This document shows, one piece after another, positions 41,691 through 49,993 of a DNA stretch of 64,000 nucleotides. The number at the start of each line of letters is the position of its first letter. Within the stretch, counting starts at the first letter, position 1. The position numbers and the translations under genes were made by a program. The DNA comes from JBBQXH01 sp963710975 (GTDB taxonomy: Bacteria > Actinomycetota > Thermoleophilia > Gaiellales > Gaiellaceae). The notes beneath the pieces are model-generated. The model saw nothing but the letters and a program-made list of their open reading frames with translations, ran no database searches and had not been told where the DNA came from. The stretch is taken from positions 248,001 through 312,000 of the forward strand of contig CAVQCG010000005.1 of assembly GCA_963710975.1 (NCBI GenBank), read 5' to 3'.

Positions 41691-42667
41691 ATGAAGCGCC
41701 TCGTCGGCCGGACCGGAGAGGAGAGCGCGCCGGCGGCGAGCCTGCTCGTCGAGGCGGAACGCGGCCGGATGCTCGTCGAGGAAAGCCGCGAGATCGTCAT
41801 CGTGCTCGACCCGTTGGGCCACGTCGTCGCGGCGAGTCGGCGTGCGAGGGAGATGCTCGAAGGGATCGAGGAAGGCGCAGCGCTCCCGCAGGAGCTCCTC
41901 CGCTCGAGCTCGAGGGTGCCGTTCACGGTGACCTACGACGTCGCCGGCCGGCAGGAGACTCTCCTCTACCTCACGGCCCCTGGAGAGCTCGCGGCATACG
42001 AGGAGTTGCGCGCCGGCTTCACAGCCGCGGTCTCCCACGAGCTTCGGACACCGCTCGCACGGATCATGGTCCTGCTCGAATCGGCCGAGCTTCCGGGCGC
42101 GAGGACGTCGCGATCTCGTCGACCAGGCCCGCGGCGAGGTCGAGCAGATCGTGGAGCTGATCGACGACGTGCTCTTCCTGTCCGAGCTGGAGACTGGTCG
42201 CGAGGTCGTCTCGCTCAGCTCGACCGCTGCGATGCCCGTGCTCCACGAGGTCGCCGATTCGCTCGCGGAGCGGGCTGCGCGGGCCGGCGTCGGCATCTGC
42301 GCTCGAGGGAGACGAGGAGATCGCACTTCCATTGCGCCCCCGGATGATCAAGGTGATCGGCGAGAACCTCGCGGGCAACGCCCTTCGCTACGCGGGCCCC
42401 GGAGCGACGTTCACCCTTTCGGTCAGCGAGGCCGACGACGGTGTCGCCCTGATCGGATCGGATGACGGAATCGGCGTGGCCGAGGCCGACTTGCCGCGCC
42501 TCTTCGAACGCTTCTACCGCGGCGACCGGGCGCGCGCGTCTCGCGGCACCGGCCTCGGGCTCGCGATCGTGAAGCACATCGTCACCCAGGCAGGCGGGAC
42601 GGTCGAGGCGACCGGGTCTCGCGGCGAGGGGTTGACGATTCGCTGCACGTTCACGTCAGCCGCCTGA
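41691..42667 (+). CDS. cytoplasmic sensor histidine kinase, PhoR-like (two frameshifts)
   Basis: 324 residues after removing one base near 42095-42115 and one near 42296-42306. Order: PAS-like segment IVIVLDPLGHVVAASRRAREML, HisKA with FTAAVSHELRTPLARIMVLLESAEL, then (second frame) VDQARGEVEQIVELIDDVLFLSELETG, then (third frame) N box VIGENLAGNALRYAGPGA, G1 SDDGIGV, F box and G2 GTGLGLAIVKHI. No membrane segment. The total length is consistent with exactly two extra bases. ATG 41768 is a possible later start. Lies directly upstream of pstS. Confidence 0.85.
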
Positions 42668-42672
42668 TCGCT

Positions 42673-42700
42673 TTCACCACATCTTCACTAGGTGTTCACC
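42673..42700 (+). promoter_or_regulatory. PHO box upstream of pstS
   Basis: TTCACC (42673), TTCACT (42684) and TTCACC (42695) are spaced exactly 11 bp apart, 77 bp before the pstS ATG. Same layout as the boxes at 38991 and 47917. Confidence 0.8.
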
Positions 42701-42776
42701 ACACTAATGCCCACGGGCTACACGGCGAGGCCGACAATCCCACCCGTCTCGAATGGAAATACGGGAAGGGAGAAGA

Positions 42777-43823
42777 ATGGCTTTTCGCCAGCGACATACG
42801 CTTCTTCTTGTCGTGCTCGCCGCCGCGCTCCTCGCCGTAGTCGCGGCCGGATGCGGCGGCAGTAGCGACTCGGGGGGCTCGGACACCACCGCGCCGGCAG
42901 ACACCTCGTCACCGGCTGACACCGGCGCGGCAGGCGGCGCGTCCACCGACCTGTCGAGCCTCTCAGGCTCGATCGAGGCTGACGGTTCCTCGACGGTCGG
43001 CCCGCTCACCACGGCGGCTGCCGAAGCGTTCGCGAGCGTGGCCCCGGACGTCCAGGTGACGGTTGGCATCTCCGGTACGGGCGGCGGCTTCGAGCGCTTC
43101 TGCGCGGGAGAGACCGACCTCTCGGACGCCTCGCGCCCGATCAAGGACGAGGAAGCCGCTATCTGCAAGGACGCCGGCATCGACTACACGGAGTTCCAGG
43201 TCGCGACCGACGCGCTGACGGTCGTCGTGAACAAGGAGAACACCTGGGCGACGTGCCTCACGACGGAGCAGCTCGCGACGATCTGGGGACCGGATGCCGA
43301 GGGCACGATCACGAACTGGAACCAGGTCGACCCGAGCTTCCCCGACGAGGAACTCGTTCTCGCCGGACCGGGAACGGACTCGGGGACGTTCGACTACTTC
43401 ACCGGCGAGATCAACGGTGAGGAAGGTGCGAGCCGCGCCGATTACACCGCCAGCGAGGACGACAACGTCACCGTGAACGCGGTCGAGGGCGCGAAGGGCG
43501 GCCTCGGCTACTTCGGGTTCTCCTACTACGAGGAGAACCAGGACAAGCTGAACGCGGTCGAGATCGACAGCGGTTCGGGCTGCGTCGCTCCCAGCAAAGA
43601 GGCGGCGCAGGACGGCACGTACACGCCGCTTTCGCGGCCGCTCTTCATCTACGTGAAGAACGAGTCGTTCAAGCGGCCCGAGGTCCAGGCGTTCATCAAG
43701 TACATGCTCGACAACCACGCGACCCTCTCCGAGACCGCGCTCTTCATTCCGCTGACGGATGAGCAGGCGCAGGAGCAGGAGGCCGCGTTCCAGAGCGCGC
43801 TGACCGCGGCCGGAGCCGGCTGA
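42777..43823 (+). CDS. pstS: phosphate ABC transporter substrate-binding lipoprotein PstS
   Basis: 348 residues from ATG 42777 (GGAAGGGAG just before it; an in-frame ATG at 42753 is less well placed). Signal peptide with lipobox VVAAGC (Cys26), a Ser/Thr/Asp-rich linker, then the PstS fold: IEADGSSTVGPLTTAAAEAFA, GISGTGGGFERFCAGETDLSDASRPI and LAGPGTDSGTFDYF, the loops that bind phosphate. The SLSGSIEADGSST form is usual in actinobacteria. First gene of pstSCAB-phoU, behind a PHO box. Confidence 0.96.
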   Translation: MAFRQRHTLLLVVLAAALLAVVAAGCGGSSDSGGSDTTAPADTSSPADTGAAGGASTDLSSLSGSIEADGSSTVGPLTTAAAEAFASVAPDVQVTVGISGTGGGFERFCAGETDLSDASRPIKDEEAAICKDAGIDYTEFQVATDALTVVVNKENTWATCLTTEQLATIWGPDAEGTITNWNQVDPSFPDEELVLAGPGTDSGTFDYFTGEINGEEGASRADYTASEDDNVTVNAVEGAKGGLGYFGFSYYEENQDKLNAVEIDSGSGCVAPSKEAAQDGTYTPLSRPLFIYVKNESFKRPEVQAFIKYMLDNHATLSETALFIPLTDEQAQEQEAAFQSALTAAGAG

Positions 43824-43830
43824 GCGAACG

Positions 43831-44773
43831 GTGGCCACGACCGACGCAACAAGGGGGGGTACCCAGCCGGTTCTCAGGCTGGGCTCCCCCCGGCGCCGGA
43901 TCAGCGAGACCACTGTCAAGGTCTTCTTCGCGATCTGCGCCGCGGTCTCGGTCGTAACGACTCTGGGGATCGTCATCTCGCTGCTCTTTCCTGCGATCGA
44001 GTTCTTCCAGGCCGTCAACTTCATCGATTTCATCACCGGCACACGCTGGGCGCCGCTCTTCGAACCGGCGAGCTTCGGCGTCACCCCGCTCCTGGTCGGC
44101 ACGCTCTCGATCACGATCTGGGCCGCGCTGGTCTGCATCCCGTTCGGGCTCGGGGCCGCGATCTACATGAGCGAGTACGCGCCGCCGAACGTCCGGAAGA
44201 CGCTCAAGCCTGTCCTCGAAATCCTGGCCGGGATCCCGACGGTGGTGTTCGGCTACTTCGCGCTGCAGCTCGTGACGCCCCTCCTCAAGGACCTCGGCCT
44301 CGACATCCCGACAGCGTTCAGCGCCCTTGGCGCCGGGCTCGTCGTCGGCGTCATGGTGCTCCCCACGGTGGCGTCGCTGTCGGAAGACGCGATGAGCGCT
44401 GTCCCGCAGGACCTCCGCTATGGGCGCCTATGCGCTCGGATCGACTCGTTTCAAGGTTTCGACGCGCGTCGTCGTCCCGGCCGCGATGTCCGGCATCGTC
44501 GCAAGCTTCGTGCTCGCCATCTCCCGCATCGTCGGCGAGACGATGATCGTCCTTATCGCGGCCGGTCAGCAGCCGACCCTGTCGCTGAATCCGCTTCAAC
44601 CGGTCGAGACGATGACGGCCTTCATCGGTGCCACCGGCCAGGGTGACGTTCCGACCGGGTCGACCGAGTACAAGACGATCTTCGCCGTCGGCCTGACTCT
44701 CTTCGTCATCACGCTCATCATGAACGTGATCTCGATCCGCCTCGTCCGCAAGTACCGGGAGATCTACGAATGA
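43831..44773 (+). CDS. pstC: phosphate ABC transporter permease PstC (one frameshift)
   Basis: 313 residues after removing one base near 44418-44425. Six membrane segments; PSTVGTLSITIW-like start of the core (LLVGTLSITIWAALVCIPFGLGAAIYMSEYA), AGIPTVVFGYFAL, and the EAA-loop region SEDAMSAVPQDLR|GAYALGSTRFKVSTRVVVPAAMSGI across the break. Forms the channel with PstA. GTG start 7 nt after the pstS stop; its own stop overlaps pstA (ATGA). Confidence 0.93.
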
Positions 44774-45669
44774 CCTCCGCCCAGGCTGCAGAAGCCGCCC
44801 GGGTCCCGATCAACCTCGGGCAGAGCAACCGGCAGGACAAGATCATCGGCGGGATCTTCCTCGGCTTCCTCATCCTCTCGCTGACCGTCGGACTCGCAAC
44901 CCTCGCCGTGCTGATCATCACGACGCTGATCGACGGGGTTCCCTATCTGACGAAGAACCTCTTCCTCAACCCGCCGTCGGCCGACCCGGCCAAGGCGGGC
45001 GCCCGGCCGGCGATCCTCGCGTCGATCTACATCGGCGTCCTCCTCATCGCGTTCTCACTGCCGATCGGCATCGGGACTGCGATCTACCTCGAGGAGTACG
45101 CGAAGAAGGAGCGCTGGTACAACCGGTTCCTCGAGGTCAACATCCAGAATCTCGCAGCCGTTCCGTCGATCGTCTACGGCATCCTCGGGCTCGCGTTCAT
45201 CGTCCGCGGGCTCGGGCTGGGTCGCGTGCTCCTGGCCGGCGCGATCATCCTCACGCTCGTGGTGCTGCCGACGGTGATCGTCGCCTCCCGCGAGGCGATC
45301 CGAGCCGTCCCCGATTCGATCCGTCAGGGCGCCTACGCGCTTGGCGCGACGAAGTGGCAGGTGGTTCGCCGGCAGGTGCTCCCGGCTGCGATCCCGGGAA
45401 TGGCCACGGGCTCGATCCTGGGCGTGTCGCGCGGCATCGGCGAGACCGCACCACTGCTTCTCGTCGGCGCGCTGACCTACGTCGCCGTGAATCCCACGCT
45501 GCTTGGACCGTACACGGCTCTGCCGATCCAGATCTTCCAGTGGATCGGGCGTCCACAGGACGAGTTCAAGTTTCTTGCCGCAGCTGCGATCATTGTGTTG
45601 CTCGCCATGTTGCTGACTCTCAACGCTGTCGCGATCTTCCTGCGAAACCGCTACCAGAAGAAGTGGTGA
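44770..45669 (+). CDS. pstA: phosphate ABC transporter permease PstA
   Basis: 299 residues, six membrane segments. LLIAFSLPIGIGTAIYLEEYAKK, NLAAVPSIVYGILGLAFIVRGLGLGR, and the EAA loop SREAIRAVPDSIRQGAYALGATKWQVVRRQVLPAAIPGMATG are typical. Overlaps pstC by 4 nt and is followed by pstB at 4 nt. Pairs with PstC in the membrane for phosphate import. Confidence 0.96.
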   Translation: MTSAQAAEAARVPINLGQSNRQDKIIGGIFLGFLILSLTVGLATLAVLIITTLIDGVPYLTKNLFLNPPSADPAKAGARPAILASIYIGVLLIAFSLPIGIGTAIYLEEYAKKERWYNRFLEVNIQNLAAVPSIVYGILGLAFIVRGLGLGRVLLAGAIILTLVVLPTVIVASREAIRAVPDSIRQGAYALGATKWQVVRRQVLPAAIPGMATGSILGVSRGIGETAPLLLVGALTYVAVNPTLLGPYTALPIQIFQWIGRPQDEFKFLAAAAIIVLLAMLLTLNAVAIFLRNRYQKKW

Positions 45670-45673
45670 TTCG

Positions 45674-46534
45674 ATGACCGAAGCAGAGACAGAGACTCCG
45701 CATATCCGCGAGCTCAGCGTCGACCGTCTGCACGAGGGCAGCACGCCGGACGGCGTCAGGACCGTCGTCTTCGACAGCAAGAACGTGCACGTTCGCTACG
45801 GCAAGGCGCTCGCGCTGAAAGACGTCTCGATGGACGTCTACAAGAACCACGTCACCGCGTTCATCGGGCCGTCAGGCTGCGGCAAGAGCACCTTCATCCG
45901 GTGCTTCGACCGCATGAACGACCTGATCGAGAGCGCGCAGATCGAGGGCCAGATCCTCTACCACGGCCAGGACCTCTACGGACCGGACGTCGATCCGGTC
46001 GAGGTACGCAAGCTGATCGGGATGGTCTTCCAGAAGCCCAATCCGTTTCCGAAGTCGATCTACGACAACATCGCGTTCGGCCCGCGGGTGCTCGGGATGA
46101 AGGACGCGCTCGACGAGCGCGTCGAGCACGCTCTTACGCGGGCAGCGCTGTGGGACGAGGTGAAGGATCGGATGAAGGACAACGCATTCGGCCTCTCGGG
46201 TGGGCAGCAGCAGCGGCTCTGCATCGCACGCTGCATCGCAATCGATCCGGAGGTCATCCTGATGGACGAGCCGTGCTCGGCGCTCGATCCGATCTCGACG
46301 TCGTCCATCGAGGACCTGATGGTGCAGCTCAAGAAGGACTACACCATCGTCATCGTGACCCACAACATGCAGCAGGCCGCCCGTGTCGCCGACAGGACGG
46401 CGTTCTTCAGCGTCGAGCTGCGAGACGACGGAGGCCGAACAGGCATCCTCGTCGAGTACGACGACACGACGAGGATCTTCACGAATCCCGCAGACAAGCG
46501 GACGGAGGACTACGTGACTGGACGGTTCGGATGA
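45674..46534 (+). CDS. pstB: phosphate ABC transporter ATPase PstB
   Basis: 286 residues, with a ~30-residue N-terminal extension. Walker A GPSGCGKST, Q loop MVFQKPNPFPKSIYDNIAFGPR (a PstB signature), ABC signature LSGGQQQRLCIARCIA, Walker B VILMDEPCSALDP, H loop IVTHNMQQAARVAD. Powers phosphate import through PstCA. Stop overlaps phoU start (ATGA). Confidence 0.97.
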   Translation: MTEAETETPHIRELSVDRLHEGSTPDGVRTVVFDSKNVHVRYGKALALKDVSMDVYKNHVTAFIGPSGCGKSTFIRCFDRMNDLIESAQIEGQILYHGQDLYGPDVDPVEVRKLIGMVFQKPNPFPKSIYDNIAFGPRVLGMKDALDERVEHALTRAALWDEVKDRMKDNAFGLSGGQQQRLCIARCIAIDPEVILMDEPCSALDPISTSSIEDLMVQLKKDYTIVIVTHNMQQAARVADRTAFFSVELRDDGGRTGILVEYDDTTRIFTNPADKRTEDYVTGRFG

Positions 46535-47247
46535 GCGACGAGACGATCTCCCCCGACGGCGGCGACGCGCTGCCGCGCCGACTCGAGTTTCACGAGGAGC
46601 TCGACCAGCTCGAGGCGACGATCCAGGAGATGGGCGACCTCGTGCTCCGCTCGATCCGCGGCTCGCTGAATGCACTTCGCGCCGGCGATGCCGAGCTCGC
46701 CGACGAGGTCATCGCCTTCGACGACGAGGTCGACGAGCGCGCCCAGGTCGTCGAGCACCATGTCGAGACGCTGCTCGCGCGCCAGGCTCCCGTCGCGACC
46801 GACCTTCGGCGAATCCTCGCCGTGCTGCACATCAACATCCACCTCGAGCGGATGGCCGACCTGTGCGTCAATATCGCGAAGCTTGCGAAGATCGCGCATA
46901 CCTTCCACGGGCCGGCAGTGATCGTGGACGGATTCGAGGAGATGGGCTCGCGCGCCGAGGAGATGACGAAGCTCGCGCTCGACTCGTTCCAGAGCCGTGA
47001 CCTCGCGGCGGCCGAGTCCCTCCCCGACCTCGACGAGCTGATCGACAGGGGAAACCGCCGGGTCATCGGACACCTCGCAAAGCTCGAGGGTGACGAGAAG
47101 GCGCGCGAGTGGGCGCTCCTCATGATCGTCGTGTCGAGGTGTCTGGAGCGAATCGGCGACAACGCTGTCGACATCGGCGAGCAGACGGCCTACCTCGTCT
47201 CGGGCGAGTTCCGCGAGTTCGAGGACGCCTCGCATCCCGTTTCGTAG
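46531..47247 (+). CDS. phoU: phosphate signalling protein PhoU
   Basis: 238 residues. Two three-helix PhoU repeats: RRLEFHEELDQLEATIQEMGDLVLRSI...EVIAFDDEVDERAQVVEHHVETLLARQAPVATDLRRILAVLHINIHLERMADLCVNIAKLA, and the second with RCLERIGDNAVDIGEQTAYLVSGE. The E/DxxxD metal residues are kept. Links Pst transport state to the PhoR-type kinase and represses the Pho response in excess phosphate. Last gene of the pst operon. Confidence 0.95.
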   Translation: MSDETISPDGGDALPRRLEFHEELDQLEATIQEMGDLVLRSIRGSLNALRAGDAELADEVIAFDDEVDERAQVVEHHVETLLARQAPVATDLRRILAVLHINIHLERMADLCVNIAKLAKIAHTFHGPAVIVDGFEEMGSRAEEMTKLALDSFQSRDLAAAESLPDLDELIDRGNRRVIGHLAKLEGDEKAREWALLMIVVSRCLERIGDNAVDIGEQTAYLVSGEFREFEDASHPVS

Positions 47248-47263
47248 TCTCTAAGCTCCGCGG

Positions 47264-47911
47264 GTGAGGCCGCGCGCAGTTCTGTTCGACCTGAACGGCA
47301 CCCTGTCCGACGACGAGGGGCTCTTCTTCGGGATCTTCAGCGAGCTGCTCGCAGAGGTCGGGCGCCCGCTCTCCCGCGACGAGTATTTCGGCGACCTCGT
47401 CGGGCTCTCGGACGACGAGCTGGTGCGAGCGTGCCTCGGGGACGACCATCCCGAGGTCGACCGCATCCTCGCGGAGCGTATCGTTCGATTTCGGAAGATC
47501 GCAGCCGACGGGTCGACCATCGGCGGGCCCGAGCGCGCCGCCGTCCGGGCCGCCGCGGCGCGCGTCCCGGTCGGCATCGTCTCCGGCGACTACCGCGACG
47601 AGATCGACCTCCTGATCGGCGGCGCGGGACTCTCAGCGTACGTCGAGCTCGTCGTCTCGATCGAGGACGTCGACCGGCCGAAACCCGATCCCGCGCAGTA
47701 CCTTCTCGCGCTCGAGCTTCTCGGCGACGGGATCCAGGCAGGCGATGTCGTCGCCTTCGAGGACTCCCCAGTCGGTGTCGAGGCGGCGAAAGGCGCCGGT
47801 GTCTACTGCGTCGGGGTCGTGGGGACGGTCAGGGCCGATCGGCTCTCCGCGGCAGACGAGGTCGTGCCGTGTCTCGACGCCGCTGTCATCGAGCGCATCC
47901 TCGGCACCTGA
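47264..47911 (+). CDS. HAD-superfamily phosphatase, beta-phosphoglucomutase-like
   Basis: 215 residues from GTG 47264. Motif I AVLFDLNGTLSDDEG (the second Asp of DxD is replaced by Asn: DLNGT), motif II VGIVSGD, motif III/IV RPKPDPAQYLLAL and VVAFEDSPVGVEAAKGAG. Cap domain of the phosphoglucomutase/phosphoglycolate phosphatase type lies between. DxN in motif I occurs in some phosphatases, although a catalytic Asp is usual. TAAGCT at 47252-47257 lies 6 nt before the start, so it probably has its own promoter after phoU. Confidence 0.85.
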   Translation: MRPRAVLFDLNGTLSDDEGLFFGIFSELLAEVGRPLSRDEYFGDLVGLSDDELVRACLGDDHPEVDRILAERIVRFRKIAADGSTIGGPERAAVRAAAARVPVGIVSGDYRDEIDLLIGGAGLSAYVELVVSIEDVDRPKPDPAQYLLALELLGDGIQAGDVVAFEDSPVGVEAAKGAGVYCVGVVGTVRADRLSAADEVVPCLDAAVIERILGT

Positions 47912-47916
47912 TCTCG

Positions 47917-47966
47917 TTCACCAGTTCGTAACCTCATGTTCACCACCCGGTGACGTGATCTTCACG
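47917..47966 (+). promoter_or_regulatory. PHO box upstream of DUF47-PiT operon
   Basis: Units at exact 11-bp steps: TTCACC (47917), GTAACC (47928), TTCACC (47939), GTGACG (47950), TTCACG (47961). Units 1, 3 and 5 are strong, 2 and 4 weak. The last lies 41 bp before the ATG at 48007. Confidence 0.75.
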
Positions 47967-48006
47967 CATATTCAAGCAAGACCCCGGGCGGACACGAGGT
48001 GAGGCA

Positions 48007-48627
48007 ATGCGGCTTGCGCTGGTACCGAAGACAACCGAGTTCTATGCCCTGTTCACGGCAGCCGGCGCGAACATGCTCGACGTGGCGCGCAAGACGGAGC
48101 AGCGAGTACGCGAGTTTCCGAACTCGACCGTGACGCAGGAGGTCGTCAAGGACCTCGAGAACGTCGGCGACAAGATCACCTACGACATCATCACCCTGCT
48201 GAACACGCAGTACGTAACGCCGTTCGATCGCGAGGACATCTACGAGCTGGCAACGAAGGTCGACGACGTCGTCGACCACATCGAGCATGCCTCCGACATG
48301 CTCGGCCTCTACAACGTCGAGCAGCCGACACGACCCGCGCTCGAGCAGTGCAGGATTCTCGTCGCGGCGACCGAGAAGCTGGCGACCGCGCTCGCCGAGT
48401 TGAAGAAGCCGATGGCGGCGCAGCGCCACCTGGTCGAGCTGAAAGGCTTCGAGGACGAGGGCGACCGCATCGTTCGCGATGCGATCGCTGCGCTCTTCCA
48501 CGACTCGCGCATCGATCCGCTGATCGTGATTCGCTGGAAGGACATCTACGAGGCGCTCGAGGACGCGATCGATGCGTGCGAGACAGCCGGGAACGTCGTC
48601 ACGAACATCGCCGTCAAGAACGCGTAG
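48007..48627 (+). CDS. DUF47/PhoU-like accessory protein
   Basis: 206 residues, helical: RLALVPKTTEFYALFTAAGANMLDVARKTEQ, FDREDIYELATKVDDVVDHIEHASDMLGLY, RWKDIYEALEDAIDACETAGNVVTNIAVKNA, the two DUF47 metal-binding segments in full. It lies 6 nt upstream of a PiT transporter and behind a PHO box, so phosphate starvation should induce both. Differs strongly from the DUF47 at 25540. A GAGGTGAGG site precedes the ATG. Confidence 0.92.
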   Translation: MRLALVPKTTEFYALFTAAGANMLDVARKTEQRVREFPNSTVTQEVVKDLENVGDKITYDIITLLNTQYVTPFDREDIYELATKVDDVVDHIEHASDMLGLYNVEQPTRPALEQCRILVAATEKLATALAELKKPMAAQRHLVELKGFEDEGDRIVRDAIAALFHDSRIDPLIVIRWKDIYEALEDAIDACETAGNVVTNIAVKNA

Positions 48628-48633
48628 ACGACG

Positions 48634-49761
48634 ATGGACTGGGCTCTCCTCATTGCGGTCGTCGGAGTCGCGTTCTTCTTCGACTTCACGAATGGATTCC
48701 ACGACGCGGCGAACGCCATCGCGACGGGGGTGTCGACGAGGGCGCTGAATCCTCGTTTCGCCGTCGCCTTTGCAGCAGTCCTCAACTTCGCGGGCGCGTT
48801 CGTCTCCATCAAAGTTGCCGCGACGATTGCCAAGGGGATCGTCGACCCGGACGCGATCACGCTGAAAGTGGTGCTCGCTGCGCTCGTCGGGGCGATCACC
48901 TGGAACCTCACGACGTGGTACCTCGGACTGCCGTCCAGCTCGAGCCATGCCCTGATCGGCGGCACGCTCGGCGCGGCGATCGCCGCCTCGGGCTTCAGCG
49001 TCGTCGAGTGGAGCGGGCTCGTCCACAAGGTGCTCATCCCCTCGCTGGCCGCGCCGTTCATCGGGCTGATCGGTGCCGCGCTCTTCGTCACCGGCCTCAT
49101 CTGGATCATCGCGCGTCGGGCACCCGGGCTCGTGCACCGGATCTTCCGCCGGATGCAGATCGTCTCGTCGGGGTTCCTCGCCTTCACCCATGGGACGAAT
49201 GACGCACAGAAGACGATGGGCATCATCACGCTCGCCCTGATCGCCTCGGGGCACCTCTCCGGTGAGGAGTTCGAGGTGCCTGTGTGGGTCATCTGCGGCT
49301 CCGCGGCCGCGATCGCCGCCGGTACCTATGCAGGCGGTTGGCGCATCATCAAGACGCTCGGACAGCGTATCGCCAAGATCGACCCCGTGCAGGGCTTCTC
49401 CGCCGAGGCGGCGACGAGCCTGACGCTCTTCTTCACCGCGAAGTACGGGTTCCCGGTCTCGACGACACATGCGATCTCCGGGTCGGTGCTCGGCGCCGGC
49501 GCGACGAGGCGCTTCTCCGCCGTCCGCTGGGGCGTCGCTGGGAACATCCTTCTCGCGTGGGTGATGACGATCCCCTGCGCCGCGCTCGTCGGGGCGGGGA
49601 TGGAGGAGCTCACCAAGATCCCCGGCGGCGGCATCATCGTCTTCGTCGTCGGCGTGCTGGTCGCGGTCGTGGCATTCGTCGCCCGCTCGCGCCAGACACG
49701 CCTCATGACTGCGCCCGCTCAACCCGCGGCCCAGACACAGGCAGTGTCCGTCCAGATCTAG
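48634..49761 (+). CDS. inorganic phosphate transporter, PiT family
   Basis: 375 residues, about ten membrane segments. Both PiT signatures are full: FDFTNGFHDAANAIATGVSTRAL and FTHGTNDAQKTMGIITLAL; also LPSSSSHALIGGTLGAAI and FPVSTTHAISGSVLGAGATRR. This is the canonical form; the other copy (24539) has diverged signatures. Imports phosphate (as metal-phosphate) with a cation. Co-transcribed with DUF47 under a PHO box. Confidence 0.95.
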   Translation: MDWALLIAVVGVAFFFDFTNGFHDAANAIATGVSTRALNPRFAVAFAAVLNFAGAFVSIKVAATIAKGIVDPDAITLKVVLAALVGAITWNLTTWYLGLPSSSSHALIGGTLGAAIAASGFSVVEWSGLVHKVLIPSLAAPFIGLIGAALFVTGLIWIIARRAPGLVHRIFRRMQIVSSGFLAFTHGTNDAQKTMGIITLALIASGHLSGEEFEVPVWVICGSAAAIAAGTYAGGWRIIKTLGQRIAKIDPVQGFSAEAATSLTLFFTAKYGFPVSTTHAISGSVLGAGATRRFSAVRWGVAGNILLAWVMTIPCAALVGAGMEELTKIPGGGIIVFVVGVLVAVVAFVARSRQTRLMTAPAQPAAQTQAVSVQI

Positions 49762-49763
49762 AA

Positions 49764-49780
49764 ATACCCCCTTGGGGTAT
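49764..49780. promoter_or_regulatory. CsoR operator overlapping the copZ -10
   Basis: ATACCCCCTTGGGGTAT is a GC-core palindrome of the CsoR type (TACCCC...GGGGTA). Its right arm overlaps by 3 bp the TATGAT hexamer (49778-49783) that lies 6 nt before the copZ ATG, so bound repressor would block the promoter. Confidence 0.75.
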
Positions 49781-49789
49781 GATCTCCTC

Positions 49790-49993
49790 ATGAGCGAGGA
49801 GATGACGTTTCACGTCCCCGGCGTGAGCTGTGATCACTGCATCCAGGCGATTAGCGCCGAGCTGGGCGCGGTCTCGGGTGTCGATTCCGTCGAGGTCGAC
49901 CTCGGCACAAAGCTCGTGAGCGTACGCGGTGATGCGCTCACCGAAGTCCCGCTGCGAGCGGCGATCGACGCGGCCGGATACGAAGCAACATGA
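49790..49993 (+). CDS. copZ: copper chaperone, heavy-metal-associated domain
   Basis: 67 residues: a single ferredoxin-like HMA domain with the metal site GVSCDHCIQAI (Cys14, Cys17) and the typical end LRAAIDAAGYEAT. Carries Cu(I) to CopA. Leaderless promoter and CsoR-type operator directly upstream. Its stop overlaps the copA start (ATGA). Confidence 0.92.
   Translation: MSEEMTFHVPGVSCDHCIQAISAELGAVSGVDSVEVDLGTKLVSVRGDALTEVPLRAAIDAAGYEAT

Noticed and set aside
42672..42720. Simple inverted-repeat operator before pstS
   Set aside because: The motif is a direct repeat at 11-bp steps, not an inverted one; annotated as a PHO box.
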